DNA of 64,000 nt from Nemania diffusa (taxonomy: Eukaryota > Ascomycota > Sordariomycetes > Xylariales > Xylariaceae), in contig JBBPUQ010000010.1 of the NCBI GenBank assembly GCA_038501195.1, positions 513,501-577,500 of the forward strand. Direction: 5' to 3'. Each line of letters starts with the position of its first letter. Position 1 is the stretch's first letter. The notes beneath the pieces were generated by a model. That model was not told where the DNA came from. It saw nothing but the letters and a program-made list of their open reading frames with translations, and made no database searches. A program made the translations under genes and the position numbers. Below are positions 35,628-46,366 of the stretch, piece by piece.

Positions 35628-36256
35628 GTAAGCCTTCCTGATCCATCTGCGCCCTCATCTCCGTCTGTCTTGCAGGTTCTTCTAGCAAGCCCGCCCGTCC
35701 TCTCCGTCCTGACGCTAACTGGTGCTCTCGCAGGCCGATTCAGGGCACCAGGGCTCAAGGTCGAGTTTATGCATCTCTAACACCACAACATCATCTGTTC
35801 TGTGTCTCGGTAAGTTTTTCAGAGCCTGTCACCCTATGCGATCCGATATGTATCCCAATCGCGACCGTGTCCGTCCCCATCTCCTTCCAAACCTGCCTCT
35901 GCACCATTGGCCCTCTCGGCTTGCTACAGAATGCTGCTCCCGCCCTCGCCATGGCCGGCGACGACGGGCAGCAGTGTCTACATTCAATCTCTACGCTTTT
36001 GCTTCTCTCCCGCTACCATTCGAGCTGTCAAGCTAACTTGGGCCATGAGTAGAAACACAAGGCGACTTTGTCAAGCCTTCAAAGGCCTCTATCCTCCTTT
36101 CCCCATCTTGCGATTGGGTTTTAACGCCCTCCCCTCCCCTCAGCTGCACCTCTCAACACAAAGTCGTCGGTGTATTCGGTCGCTACTAGGATCCCTCTGA
36201 TTCCAAGTCCAAGCAACACTGGGAAACCAAATATCAAGGGTCTATCCGAGTGGGCG
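35628..36256 (+). other. Probable intron-containing 5' leader of the Zn2Cys6 gene
   Basis: CT-rich sequence with good splice signals but no long frame joined to the coding exons. A candidate intron is 35628-35733: donor GTAAGC, branch-like GCTAAC at 35712-35717, acceptor CGCAG. A second donor GTAAGT at 35810 could pair with CTCAG ending at 36143. Short upstream ATG frames occur in the leader and might dampen translation. Confidence 0.45.
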
Positions 36257-38310
36257 ATGGACTTGTCCAATCTCCTGACGGCAAAACCCGAGTCTTCCTA
36301 TCCGCAATCGACCAACAACACCCAACCTATTGCGGGCGCTTTCCATCACTCTCCCCAGCAGACCTACTCCGCTGCCAAACTTGCCCTTGACACATCAATA
36401 ACACGCCTGCGAAGCGATATGGCGTCTGGGTCGCCGATTGAGCCATACGCGGGCGCTTCCGCTAGTTCACACAGTGGAAGCGTCTCTCCTCGACTGCCCG
36501 TCGCACCCAAACATGTTCAATTCGAGCTCCTCTTCACCCAATCCCCCCAATATCGAGCGCGACTCCCCTTGCGTGTTCAAATATACCCTCATGACGACAC
36601 AGAATCTATAATATCTACTGTCAAGAACTTTTATGGGCTGTATCATGGCGTCGCGGGCATCAGTTTCGAGGATGATCGAAACAACACACTAATTGCGAGA
36701 TACGAGAACTTTAGCAACAATATGGTTGTCCACGTCAGGGTTATTGAGGAGAATTCTCCACCTGGTGGTCCGTTTAATCCGACCGCTTTTCAGCCGGCCT
36801 CCATGGAGTACTCGGCCCATTCACTAGGTCATCATATTTCTAGACCAGCCTCAAGGACATCTCGCAGGCGCAGTCCTTCTCCTAACGGAAATGGTGGGCG
36901 ACGTAGCACGTCTGTCAGCACAAACCCAGCTGCTAAGAAGGGGCGCTCTCGCTCTACGAAGAACCACGGTTCCACCTGTGACGACAGCGTCAACGGCTAT
37001 AGCAGCGGAGATGGTGCCGCTGGGTCTGTGTCAAGCAAGGCGAAAGATCACATCGGTAACACCGATATTAGTGTAGAAAACATCGTTGAAGGTGGCCGTC
37101 GCAAGCGCGCTAAATTCGAAAGCTCGGTAAGCATTCGACACCCCATTCCATTCATGCCCAGTTCCTAATCATCCGCTATGTATAGGAATTACCATTGTTC
37201 GCTCCGCCACAGATGCCTGCGGCCACATCGAACCCTTCAGTATCTCCCGCTCGCCGAGTGGAGCATCAGCGACCGTCGCTACCCTTTCCCCATCCGGGCC
37301 AGAATCCCTTCACAAATCCTCAGCCGCTTCAATCTCCCCAGAGTTACAGTGGGTATAGCCAACAAGGCATATTTGCGACCCCAGTGGCAGATTCAAGACG
37401 CCACCGAGGCAGCATAGGTTATCCGAGCAATGGTTCTGGGATCCTCCCGACCCCTGACCCAACTATTGGCAGTTGTGTGTCTGAAGAGGATAAAGATGTT
37501 GCAATCCAGCTTATGAGACTGGGTGAAACTTCAAACATTTCCCACGGCAGGACTTCCGCGTCGACTTTGGACGACACCTTTAGTGGCAAGGCGGAGGTCG
37601 CTTCCTCAACGGGTGCTACCAGCGACGGCGGCAGCGATAACGAAGACGAGCTCCCACCAGCTCGTCGCCAGAAGATCGATAAGAATGGGTCTGCGCACAA
37701 GATCCATCCAACAACGGATAGTCATTTCATTCCACCCCGCGACAATGCGGAAGCGAGCGGAGACGATGCTGATTTAGAGGACGGCGCTGAAAGCGCCCAG
37801 GGACCACAATCCAACGGTATCAAGGCAAAGGCTCAGAATCCTGGGAAGCCTCGAGCACCCAGTACCAAAACTAGCAAGCCCAAGGTCATAAAGGCACCTA
37901 AAGTGGGTGCTACCAAGCTCAAAAAGTCAGGCAGCGTAGCTACCGGTCCAATGTCACCTACATCTTTGCCTAACCAATCACGTAAGCCTTCGGTTGCTTC
38001 GGCAATGTCAGGTCAGCCTGGCGATGAGGAACAACCGGACTTGTCAACCAAACCCCGTTGCCAACGTTGCCGAAAAAGCAAAAAGGGTTGCGATCGCCAG
38101 CGGCCTTGCGGTCGTTGTCGAGATGCCGGTCTTGGTGCCGACCAATGCATCAGCGAAGATGAAGGCAACGGGCGCAAGGGACGGTACGGCCGCCATATGG
38201 GTGTACCAATCAAGTCGCTTGATGTTCCTACACCGCCGACTCTTCTACCAGCTGCTCCTATCGCAGTACCCGCAGTTGCGATTGATAAGAACAAGAAACG
38301 GAAACGGTAG
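36257..38310 (+). CDS. Zn2Cys6 transcription factor with a C-terminal zinc cluster
   Basis: 664-aa predicted nuclear DNA-binding regulator. Exon 1 is 36257-37126 (MDLSNLLTAKPESS), exon 2 is 37186-38310; the intron 37127-37185 (GTAAGC...TATAG) is phase 0 and joins AKFESS to ELPLFAPP. The binuclear cluster is at residues 582-611 near the C-terminus (CQRC...C with CX2CX6CX5CX2CX9C spacing), flanked by Lys-rich stretches and a GRKGRYGRHMGVP tail. Residues ~95-160 (VQFELLFTQSPQYRARLPLRVQIYPHDD...FEDDRNNTLIARYENF) form an ordered, conserved-looking domain; the rest is Ser/Pro-rich. No fungal-specific TF middle-homology region is evident. GTG-initiated extension upstream was ignored. Target genes unknown. 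Confidence 0.88.
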
Positions 38311-40760
38311 ATTATATAACCCGCCCATTGCTCAGCACAACGAGAACGAGTACTGTTTTTGCACTATATTTCATATGGTGTAGCGGTTTAGTCTCTTTAT
38401 TGTGCATGATATGGAAACAGATTCCTTGCGTCAACAGGTGCATTAGGTAGCAGGTCGGCTTCGAGCTAACAACGGGATCGACGCCGGCGCCGATTATTTG
38501 CGCCAAAGCGCGGCTATAGATGATGACCTAAGGGGCCATCTCGTCGTTGGGAGCGGAATTAGATTTTCCTTGGGCATCGGAGTTATGTGCTTGGGGTTTG
38601 GAAGGCGTAAATTGAACTAAGGTTTAATAGTGAGGCTATAAGAGCCGTTACATTCCTTTTCTCCAACAAAACGCTACGCTGGGAATGAATCTTTCTATCA
38701 GAGAACTTCTATGGGTCGGCGTTGGATCGACGCCTACACTTTTGCTTTTCACGGTCTCATTTCCAAAATGCCTGTTTTCGTCATGTGGTCACGCCATGAT
38801 CTACAACATGGCAACTGCGCATTGGGAACTAGGGATATCGCTGAAGGGGGTAGAAGGCGAGGCGGCGGTGGTTAGAAAATTGACAGTTCCAGGTACATTC
38901 GGGTGTGCTGCAAGGTTTGGGGTCTGGGGCCGTCCGGCAGATACCCTGAGCATTGTTGCGGAAAATCACCGAGGTGGATCGGTCTGCAGGCACGCTGTGT
39001 GCGAGATCATGGCGAATTGCGGTGGTGTCTTCGATTATATTGTTGGTGCTGGTGTTGTGGAAGTAGTGCACATTGCGGTTTTCCATCTTTTCCTGTCTGC
39101 GCATTGCTCCTAGCCCTCATGTTTATTGCTAGCCTGGTGGGGGACAATATCTGAGATGCCATGGAAATTTCGATACTTTAGCTACCAAAATACATATGTT
39201 CCTAGCCTACAAAGGATTCCTAATTCATGATTCTACCCCTTGCTATGACGCTAGGATTATATGTAGATGGTTGAGTTCTCATCCGATTCTAATTCACGAG
39301 TCGCGCAATTTGTAACGATTAAAAATCCAGCCGTCTAAGACAGCATTGAATCTCGACATACCGTTTGACATGCAGCCGCGTCAAGCGCAGCTCAATAGAA
39401 TATGCGCGACTCTGTGCTATGTTAAACATAATCACTCATTCGTGGTACCTAGTTTGTTTCACAGGCGCGGAAACAACAGCCAACGAAGCGATTCATCCGT
39501 CTAATTTCAATTTGTCTTATTTTGTCTCACGAGTTCAGCTACCTGGGCCATCTACGATTAAGCGGTCGCACCGTCGCATTCGACAATCGCGCGCTTAGCA
39601 GACGCCCGCACCTCTTCCAGCCGGGCGCATTCGCACGCACAAGAAAGCGCGACATGTCCCAGAGCCGCCATCGCATTTTTTTAGCCGCCGGCCGGCCGTG
39701 GCGCATCGCGGCGCAAACGTGTTGGTCCCGACCGACAACGATGACGAGATGCGAGCGAGCCCTTGACGTTAAGTTAGACTTGTGATCACGGTTCCTGCGC
39801 TAGCGAGGAACGGGACTAGGTCAGGAAGTCAATTGTGGATGCATATGTGGGTCCCCCAGCGTGATGCTGTGGATTCTTGGCCCAGGCTAGGCGACGGGCG
39901 CTGGGTGTCCAAGGGCCAAAGGGTGGGGGGGGCCCGGACCCGGACTTTTTTTTCCCAGGTGTTGCCCCTCATTTCCTGCCCCGCCCTTGACGTGTTTCGA
40001 CGCAATTGCGGTTTCGGATGGCCGCGCATGATTGGCGCGCGGTGGAGAGCTGGAGCTCATGCGCTGCAGATGCAGCATGCAAGACGCATCTCGTGGCTGG
40101 CAGTTCGAAGGTCTCGAGGCGCGAGTTGTGGTTGCTAGGTGCGTGGCGCGCGCGCATTGCGATTGAGAGCAGAATATCTCATGGTTTGCCTAGGTACGCA
40201 TAGGTGCTTCTGGACCTATGGCGCATGGTTACGTGCCTAGCACAGTTGACCCCGGGGCCCCGGCCCAAGGAAGCCTGTCGCCATGTTGCGACCCAATTGC
40301 TTTATCGTCGGCATCTTATGCTCTATGTCTCAGATCGTGGCGGAGTTATGGACGGGGAGCTGACCTCATAGATAACGCCACCGTTCTATAAACACACTAT
40401 TTTGCAAATTTCAATTCCTGTTTCAAAACATTTAACGTACCTAGTCCCCGTAGTCTAAATCGGTGCTCTCTCATTGACATCGTGCCCTGCTTTAAGTAGT
40501 TGTAGCACAGCTACCTAAGATCGCATGATTCAATTAGATTATGATTCAGTTTGCGCATATCTTTCATTAAATCATACGTTTAATATCAAATGATGACTTC
40601 CTTTCTTGACAGCTTTGCGCGTTTGTATTATAGCACTTTTATATGGTGATGCGCTCAACTACTTATACACCGACACGCTGCTTACATACATACAGTATTG
40701 CTTTTCTTCCTCGTGAAGTGGAGAATTTGAATTACGTACATAGATGGTAGACATGTAGGT
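38311..40760. other. Intergenic without a supported gene
   Basis: 2.45 kb. Frames at 38685-39113 (142 aa) and 39782-40138 show no recognisable content. 39590-40290 is GC-richer with short palindromic G/C words (e.g. CCCGGGGCCCCGG near 40252). A T-run and G-run adjoin at about 39927-39955. Confidence 0.5.
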
Positions 40761-41276
40761 CAGGGTTGCAAATTAGTTCACTAGTATTTAGTATTAGTAT
40801 TAGTATTAGTTTAAGAAAAATTTTTTTAGTTTAGTTAGTATTAGTATAAAAAAAAATAGTTAGTTTGGTTTAGTATGCTAGTATACTAATATACTAATAT
40901 ACTAACTTTTATTTTTAAAAACTAGTACGCTAAGCCTATTTAGGCAAGTGATCTAGCTAAACTAACCTAATATGGCTGCATAGAGTCCGAGGGGGGGGGG
41001 GGGGGGGGGGGGGGGGGGTAGCCGAATTTTTGTCGCTTTGCCAAAATTACCTTATCTTATCTACCACCCCTTGACAACCCCCTGCAACCCCCCTGCAACC
41101 CTTTTGCAACCCCCCCTGTTTCTAGTATTTAGTATTAGTATTAGTATACTAATACTAACCTAGTTTAGTTAGTATTAGTATGAGATAGGATTAGTTAGTT
41201 AGCATTAGTACAGGATAGGATTAGTTAGTATTAGTATGGCCTCATACTAAACTAAACTAACTAATTTGCAACCCTG
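40761..41276. mobile_element. hAT-like MITE with 18-bp perfect terminal inverted repeats
   Basis: The left end CAGGGTTGCAAATTAGTT (40761-40778) is the exact reverse complement of the right end AACTAATTTGCAACCCTG (41259-41276). The 516-bp interior has no coding capacity and is filled with TTAGTA/TACTAA subterminal repeats, a 28-G run and several CTGCAACCC words. Flanking 8-mers ATGTAGGT and GACTAGGT agree at 5 of 8 positions, consistent with an aged 8-bp target duplication. CAGGG-type ends, subterminal repeats and 8-bp duplications are hAT features; family assignment is inferred. Confidence 0.72.
40991..41018 (+). repeat. 28-nt guanine homopolymer
   Basis: Uninterrupted run of 28 G inside the MITE; length may be affected by sequencing or assembly. 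Confidence 0.85.
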
Positions 41277-42531
41277 GACTAGGTCTCTAGTTGCTACAAC
41301 ACACGAGTAGCGAAGCGTAGCACAATCATCTACTCAATGATTAGAGGGACCAAAATTATTGCGATCTAGTTCCTGCGAAACTATAAGATGTGATGTTTTT
41401 CTCATTGCTACCTACGCAGTAGACACCTACTCAACGTGTTATTGTTAAACGATAGCTATCGTAAGTGTTTGGGCTGTCAATAGGTGCTCCTTGATTGGCT
41501 AGCAAGACAGGTATTTGTTTATTGCGACTGTTCTCTCTAGCGCATGGTCTAGGCCCTCCAACTAAGTATTTACGCCTAACTCTGCTAATGTGTATAACTA
41601 GAGTCGGAATATAAAGGTATTTAACATGCAACAAACTTAAATTGCTTCTTCATACACTACATATATTTGCCCACAATAAATCGTGCATCGACACTTATTA
41701 GGCAAGCATGGCGGTGTGAGTTGTTCCTAGGGCAAACCCTCGCAACGGCTTATTGATGGATGGTTCAGCTGCCAAGCAACTATAGTGCTAGTATGTTCTG
41801 GTAACAGAGGTCACCAACCCCATGTAACCCCAGACCCCGAGTGGCCATAAAGAGCAGCATTGCTAGTACTAGAGTAGATAGTCGTGCATGTTCCAATACT
41901 CACAGTTAGTTTGGGTCTGCCGTGGTATGCGTACGCCTAGGTGATCGTCAAACTAAGTGGAGCATATATACCAGCTTATGTAGGTTTTTGGAGTCCTCCT
42001 TCGGCGTGGGTAATCAATTCATTCATTCTACTAATCATAACAATCTACATACTGAGTAACGCGCAACAAGCCGCGGCACACAATGATACCGTTCTATCTG
42101 CCATTCGCCAAGAGCCGAGGGGACTCTTATAGCATTGGCCGTCGAAGAATACCTTCCCCGCATCGCCAAGGGTTGGCACTGCCGTTGGGGCTTGTCGTGG
42201 GGGAGTTTTGCCAGTAGGAGGTGAATATCCGCTTAGGCGAGACAGGGATTCCCCCAAGGTATTGGCTCAATAGACCATTTGCCGGTCGTATAATCTGCCT
42301 AGTCAGGCTAGCTCCGTTGCCTCTCTCCGTAGTTCGTCAAAGTAGGGGACCTACCTACTTACACCTACCGATATGGATGGATGATTAGAATATGATTAGG
42401 GAATCGCCGAGATGGATGGCCCCGTCTGACAATATTATGTTGGGGTTCCCGGCGTAGGAACGCTTTCTTCTCCTGTCCCTTTTCACTTGGTGCCGCTGAG
42501 CACTTCTGTCATCATCCTCATCATCATTATC
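41277..42531. other. Intergenic, upstream of the MFS gene
   Basis: 1.25 kb with no supported gene; short frames at 41431-41634 and 41941-42132 look random. The (TCA)n-rich stretch just before the MFS ATG is probably 5' leader. Confidence 0.5.
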
Positions 42532-44134
42532 ATGGCGACGGTGCAAGATGCTGACGAGAAGCAGCGTGCCTCTCTTCCAGAGGCCGTTATAATCGAAGAC
42601 AAGAGTAGCGACTCTCTCTCGATGTCTAGTTGGACAACCGAAGAAGAAACGGTTGTACGTAGAAAACTCGATCGGCAGCTAGTCCCTATGGTGACCATTT
42701 TATATCTCCTCTGCTTCCTTGACAGGTGCGTATCTCTAGCTCCGTGATTATGGCTCGTACTAAAAATATATCGTCAGAATCAACATTGGTAATGCTCGGA
42801 TTCAAGGCATGACAGAGGATCTGAATCTTGTCGGTTACCGGTTCAACATCGCTACCAGTATCTTCTATGTTGTTTATCTCCTCATAGAAGTGCCTTCGAA
42901 CATTCTGCTCAAACGTATTGGTCCACGATGGTATATTCCAGCATTGGTCTTTGGTTTCGGCGTTGTTTCCATCGCCACGGCGTTTGTTCGAACATATGAG
43001 CAACTAATTGGAGTACGCGTTTTGCTGGGTGTCTTTGAGGGTGGTACCTTGTGAGTATAAATTATCCTGCGTGAAAAGATCGTTTCTAACCATCCTTCAT
43101 CTAGTCCCGGTATCGCCTTTTTCCTGAGCTCGTTCTACAAAAGAGAAGAGTTGTATTTTAGAATTGGTATCTACGTGTCTTCTGCTTCGCTTGCTGGTGC
43201 CTTCGGCGGTCTGCTTGCTGCTGGATTCTCGCAAATTCCAGAATGGGGAGTGGCCGGGTCAAAATTGCACACGTGGCGCAACATCTTCTTCTTTGAAGGG
43301 ATCCTTACTGTGATTGCGGCTACAATTGCTCCATTTATATTGCCACAAAGTCCGGAAACCTCCAAGTACTTAACAGCACGTGAGAAGTGGATTGCTGCTG
43401 AGCGCATTCGTTTAGAGCACAAGGCTTCCGCCCACGGGAAGGTTGAGCTGCGCCATGTTAAGCGCGCCGTCACCAACATCAATAACTACGTCTGCGCCGC
43501 TGGGTTCTTCTTCATAAACATTACAGTCCAAGGTCTATCCGTGTTTCTTCCGACCATCTTGACGGATATTGGGTATCGATCATTGAGAGCACAATACTAC
43601 AGTGTGCCAGTGTATGTCGCCGCATCACTAATTGCTATTGCCGTTGGATACATAAGCGACAAAACGAAGATGCGCGGTATTTATCTTGCAGCTTTTACCT
43701 TCCTAGGCATCACAGGGTTTGGCTTGCTACGCTGGGGTACCGGCAACCAGCTCAAGTACGCGGCTGTCTACCTATGCGCCGTGGGTGCATTCCCAGGCGG
43801 ACCAGGTTTCCTCTCTTGGGGTATAAACAACGCAGCTGGCCCGTCTGTCCGTGCCGTGTCTAGCGGTTACATCGTTTCACTCGGAACTGCGGGTGGTATT
43901 CTGGCTGTCTGGGCCTATCTCCCGAGTGATGGTCCTAATTTCCCCATAGGCCACTCTATCAATTTCGCTGCGCAGGTCGTCGCCTTGTTCCTCTCCACCT
44001 TCGGCATTTTCTACTGCATGCGTGAAAACCGCATTCGAGCGCGTGGCGGGCGCGATAGTCGGCTTGTCGGGCTTACAGAGGAAGAGAAGGCTGATCTTGG
44101 CTACAGACACCCGGACTTCAGGTACATAACCTAA
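42532..44134 (+). CDS. MFS transporter, anion:cation symporter (Dal5/Tna1-like) family
   Basis: 498-aa plasma-membrane permease predicted to have 12 helices. Exons are 42532-42725, 42778-43050 and 43105-44134; both introns are phase 2 (GTGCGT...TCAG; GTGAGT...CTAG) and rebuild FLDR-INIGNARIQGM and EGGTF-PGIAFFLSS. Family marks are YLLCFLDRINIGNAR in helix 1-2, GYRFNIATSIFYVVYLLIEVPSN, the GVFEGGTFPG motif, FFEGILTVIAA, the SPETSKYL loop and PGFLSWGINNAAGP in the second half. Relatives import allantoate, nicotinate, pantothenate or other carboxylates; the substrate cannot be told from sequence. It stands alone, so no pathway is implied. Confidence 0.92.
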
Positions 44135-45280
44135 TTGCTCAACTAGAAACTCTTAAGATACCGCAACGTCAATTTATTTCTGGGCTACTGTCGTTACCGA
44201 GCCAGCGCAGGTCATCATCTTAGGTGCATAGTTGAAATATATATGGTTACATACTACTTGAAATTTTGTTGTTGTGTAAATAATGAGTATTGAAAAGGTC
44301 CCTATTTGACAATGCTGTTCAGGATGAATAAAATACCATACGTCTAGAAACAAAACGTAGCGGACCTAACAGGTCCTAATATCTATCCTATTCAACTACT
44401 CTACCCAGCTTAAGCTTCTCGTGCGAGTTTAGACTGCTATCCTTTGTAGCACCGGAACTAGTAAGTTCTATTGTTATTATCATTCTACAACTACCCTTAA
44501 TAAACTACGCTGGTACAGAGGAATGCCATCGGCCCTTTCACGCATACCAATATGGGTTTAATCTATCGAGCCAAAGTAAGGGGAATTGAGAATACCTTTC
44601 GATATTCTACCCACCTCCTCTCATCTTGACCTCTTACCTCGACAAAATGGCCACACAAACAAAGACCAATTCCGATCTCAAAACCTCAAAGACCCCTCGC
44701 GTGGCAATGTAGTAATCACAGAGTTCGAGGACTGCAAGTCATGGATAATTTCCGGGGTAGCAAAAGAACTCGGGCCGCTAAGCCACAGCATGTTACATGT
44801 TATAAGTTGTTGTTTTTGTTGTGATTTTTAACGCCAGGGGTCCTCTGTGATACAGTAGGCACCAGAGCCTCCCGAAGGGCATTGTGGGCGTGCTAAGCTA
44901 GGATTTATATTACAAGAATAACCCATTTAGCAAATCTTGACCTTTAAGGTCGGTGTGCCCGAAGGCGTGTGTGCTGCTTTCTCTCTCCTTCGTGCGAGTG
45001 AGCCATCAGCTGTGTCGTCACCATATTATCCGCCTCTCCTGTGTCCGTGACCGTTCGCGCTGGTAGTATACCTCCTCCCGCCGTTCCAGGATAACATGTT
45101 ATAAGTCCTCCAACTAATGAAGGATATGTGGACTTATGTTCGTTAACATCAAATTGCATGTAAAGTCAAATACGGAAATAAGCATATAGGGGTACTCTAA
45201 GCTCATACTTATCTCTCAATAAGATATCTCTTCCGTGCTTTGTCAAAATATGTTTGTACGTATCAATTTATCTCCCTACC
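44135..45280. other. Convergent intergenic, MFS / formamidase-like 3' ends
   Basis: 1.15 kb, AT-rich, no supported gene. Frames at 44586-44831 and 44944-45159 have no recognisable content. Confidence 0.5.
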
Positions 45281-46366
45281 TTACAACACCAACCCCAACT
45301 TCTCGAGGGTAATCCACACCATCCGCGCAACATGTTCGCCGCTCTGCCATATCTCATCATGATCCCCTCGTACATCCTTCAGCAGTATCAATCTCTTCTC
45401 ACTCTCGCCCGCGCCTCCCGCGCTCTCTTGGTCCCCGCTACGATTTTCCTCCACAAACCCATCAACGTCTCTTAATCTCCGCGCCATGTTGTCCGCCTCG
45501 GGACCATCGACAAGGGTATCATCGGGCGACCAACCGAGCAAGGCGATCCTTCCACCAGGCCATTTCTCTGTGTAGCTCCCTGCAAACTTGATAGGCGCCG
45601 CGGCGTCCCAATCCCCGGGATCGGCACCGAACGCGCCGCGGAAGAACGGTGCGTACGCCCCGCCGTACCGCTCGTTGATGCCCGTGAAGTCGTACAGGCC
45701 TCCGAAGGCGACGATGGCGGCGGGGAGGACCGGGTGCCCCGCTTGCTCCGGCCCCGGAGTCGCGGCCGGGGAGATGGGGGCCGAAGGTGGTGGCGACGTA
45801 GCTAGGAGCTGGAACGCCAGTGCTGCGCCTGCGGAATGCCCGACGAGCACGTAGTTGCTTCCGAAGCCGTAGGCCCGCTGCAGGAAGACCAGTGCCGATC
45901 GCACGTCGTGTAGGTGGTCCGGGTGTCGCGCGCCACGGTATTGGTCAGCGGGCGTCGTCGCCGGGTCCTGCGGGAATTGCGGATGCGGGCTTAGCCGGTA
46001 GTCTATTGACGCGAACCCGGCTATTGCGTTTGTGGTACTGCTGCTCCCGCTGTCATTTGTTGTTGCTGGCGTTGGCGGGGATGTGCGGAGTATCCAGTCG
46101 ATGCTCGGTGTGAAAGTCTCGTGCGAGACACGCGGGTCACGCCATGCGCCACCGTGGATATAGCTGTAAACTATTCAGTATAGAATTCCACTTGGGAGAT
46201 ATGTATGTATGCAAGTGTTGCTGTTGCAGTGATGATGTAAGATTGGGCTATCTTACACAACCCAGTATTTTCCCTTGTTTGCCGGGTCTCCCTGCCACAC
46301 CCCGAGCTTCTGGAGGGAATTTTGCGAGCCATAGTGGTGTAGCGTATATCTAAGGGATGCGGCCAT
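45281..46366 (-). CDS. BNA7: Kynurenine formamidase-like alpha/beta hydrolase
   Basis: 330-aa cytosolic serine hydrolase; fungal relatives convert N-formylkynurenine to kynurenine in the tryptophan-to-NAD route. Exon 1 is 46366-46257 (MAASLRYTLHHYG...KYWV), exon 2 is 46163-45281; the intron 46256-46164 (GTAAGA...TACAG) is phase 2 and restores WVVYIHGGAWRDP. The oxyanion motif HGGAW is at residues 40-44, the nucleophile elbow GHSAG has Ser at ~147, a candidate Asp lies in GWSPDDTLVD (~251-256), and His is ~305 in RGDHDEIW. The middle is GC-rich with a Pro/Ala insertion. Other HGGxW hydrolases are similar, so the substrate is inferred. Symbol by homology. Confidence 0.82.

Noticed and set aside
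38685..39113. 142-aa plus-strand frame downstream of the Zn2Cys6 gene
   Set aside because: No domain or membrane pattern I could recognise; overlapping frames of similar quality on both strands.
42532..46366. MFS transporter plus hydrolase, with the upstream Zn2Cys6 gene, as a metabolic cluster
   Set aside because: No synthase or tailoring enzymes, spacing is wide, and the genes have plausible independent roles.
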